From assembly GCA_902476665.1 (NCBI GenBank), contig CABSEO010000093.1:1-7225 (forward strand): a DNA stretch of 7,225 nucleotides, in the 5' to 3' direction. The position numbers were made by a program, and so were the translations under genes. Of this stretch, positions 6,595 through 7,225 are shown piece after piece; position 1 is the stretch's first letter, and the number at the start of each line of letters is the position of its first letter. The notes beneath the pieces were generated by a model. It was not told where the DNA came from and did no database searches. It saw nothing but the letters and a program-made list of their open reading frames with translations. This DNA is from an uncultured Emergencia sp. (lineage in GTDB: Bacteria; Bacillota; Clostridia; Peptostreptococcales; Anaerovoracaceae).

Positions 6595-7154
6595 AAGAAA
6601 CAGAAACCTGTCTCAATCTTCTTCTGACCTTGTATCGTCCTTCAAAGATTCTGGAAATCGGTACTGCTATCGGATATTCTGCACTTTATTATGCCGAGCG
6701 ATGTCCTGAAGCTGAAATTTTTACTATCGAAAAAGATGAGACTGCTTTTTCAGCGGCGAAAAACAATATTGAGGCAGCGGGAAAAACTTCGCAGATTCAC
6801 TGTCTTCTGGGAGACGGGCAGGAGCAGATTGAAAAATTGAAAGATCAGGGTACAGTCGGCTTTGACTTTGTATTTATTGATGCGGCAAAGAGTCATTACA
6901 GACGGTTTCTTGACGCTACCCTTACGGTCTGCAGAGAAGGAACCCTGATTGTCTCTGATAATATTCTGCAGAAAGCCATGACTTGTTCAGATGAATATGA
7001 TACACAGAAAAAACATAAAACCAATATTAGAAAAATGAGAGAATATGTAGATTATATCAGCAGAGATCCGTCTCTGGAGACCTCCCTTTTAGCTGTTGGT
7101 GACGGACTTGCTGTAACTATATACAGAGGAGAACATGAACAGAGAACAGTTTGA
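6543..7154 (+). CDS. trmR: O-methyltransferase family 3, probable tRNA 5-hydroxyuridine methyltransferase (N-terminus disrupted)
   Basis: This is an SAM-dependent methyltransferase of the YrrM/TrmR type. In B. subtilis TrmR methylates 5-hydroxyuridine at tRNA position 34 to 5-methoxyuridine. Numbering from TTG 6543 (203 residues), the SAM motif is LEIGTAIGYSALYYAE (37-52), the acidic motif after the next strand is IEKDE (62-66), and the metal/catalytic region is VFIDAAKSHYRRFLD (110-124). VSDNILQ (137-143) and 'NIRKMREYVDYI' follow, and VGDGLAVTI closes the fold. All core motifs are intact. The start is the problem. The family sequence extends upstream in this frame to about 6513 (NGFYRPLSEE), with no ATG and only a TGA at 6504. 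CTG 6531, TTG 6543 and ATG 6561 are possible starts without a good ribosome binding site. The natural start seems to be ATG 6490 in another frame. The gene may be inactive, poorly translated or mis-assembled. It lies between mltG and a U32 gene, as in B. subtilis. Confidence 0.8.
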   Translation: MAFLREMGEKDRVPIILKETETCLNLLLTLYRPSKILEIGTAIGYSALYYAERCPEAEIFTIEKDETAFSAAKNNIEAAGKTSQIHCLLGDGQEQIEKLKDQGTVGFDFVFIDAAKSHYRRFLDATLTVCREGTLIVSDNILQKAMTCSDEYDTQKKHKTNIRKMREYVDYISRDPSLETSLLAVGDGLAVTIYRGEHEQRTV

Positions 7155-7225
7155 ACTTCTGGCACCTGCAGGTGATTTGGAAAAGCTGAAGACCGCTGTC
7201 CTTTATGGTGCAGACGCAGTATACT
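7135..7225 (+). CDS. U32 family peptidase / TrhP-like tRNA hydroxylation protein, N-terminal fragment
   Basis: Only the first 30 codons are in the window: MNREQFELLAPAGDLEKLKTAVLYGADAVY. The ELLAPAGxxEKLKxAxxYGADAVY stretch is the hallmark start of U32-family proteins. In B. subtilis, yrrN and yrrO (TrhP1/TrhP2) follow mltG-type yrrL and trmR and are needed to form 5-hydroxyuridine at tRNA position 34, the substrate of TrmR. The gene order here supports the same role, though other U32 proteins act in rRNA hydroxylation or as collagenase-like peptidases, and 30 residues cannot decide. ATG 7135 has AGAGGAG (7125-7131) close upstream and overlaps the end of the methyltransferase gene by 20 bases, which suggests translational coupling. 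Confidence 0.88.
   Translation, partial: MNREQFELLAPAGDLEKLKTAVLYGADAVY

Overview
The window looks like chromosomal core-genome DNA of a Gram-positive anaerobe in the class Clostridia, probably Lachnospiraceae. The evidence is the AT-leaning but GC-balanced coding, strong use of AGA for arginine, GGAGG-type ribosome binding sites, and a gene set (RNase J, a YlbF-family protein, a B. subtilis-like EF-P tip) typical of Firmicutes. The genus-level call is an inference from gene content and style, not from a search. All genes lie on the + strand and are tightly packed. I see no mobile element, CRISPR array, rRNA or tRNA.

Layout. (1) 1-45: the end of a leader ahead of leuS, possibly the 3' arm of a T-box terminator. 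(2) 46-4700: leuS (leucyl-tRNA synthetase), rnj (ribonuclease J, with a long basic N-terminal tail) and a YlbF-family gene. They are spaced by 10-13 bases and are probably co-transcribed. (3) 4678-5371: efp (elongation factor P) as a self-contained cassette. A near-consensus promoter with an extended -10 overlaps the last codons of ylbF, and a hairpin terminator follows efp. (4) 5397-7225: mltG (membrane-bound murein transglycosylase), a TrmR-type O-methyltransferase, and the start of a U32-family peptidase/tRNA hydroxylase cut by the window end. This last trio has the same order as B. subtilis yrrL-yrrM-yrrN.

How the genes fit together. Most products serve translation and RNA turnover: leucine charging, mRNA decay (RNase J, with YlbF as a likely decay-complex partner), rescue of ribosomes at proline stretches (EF-P), and probable 5-hydroxylation then O-methylation of wobble uridine 34 of tRNA (U32 protein plus TrmR). 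MltG is the exception, acting on cell-wall glycan strands.

Most notable observations. The methyltransferase gene has a clear break at its 5' end. The only good ribosome binding site and ATG (6490) are in a different frame from the methyltransferase body, and both frames read family-like residues over the same 13 bases, as if one copy of a 13-base tandem repeat had been lost. Separately, the efp promoter uses the TGA stop codon of ylbF as the TG of its extended -10. I did not find convincing evidence of a wholly undescribed system; this is largely an ordinary housekeeping region.
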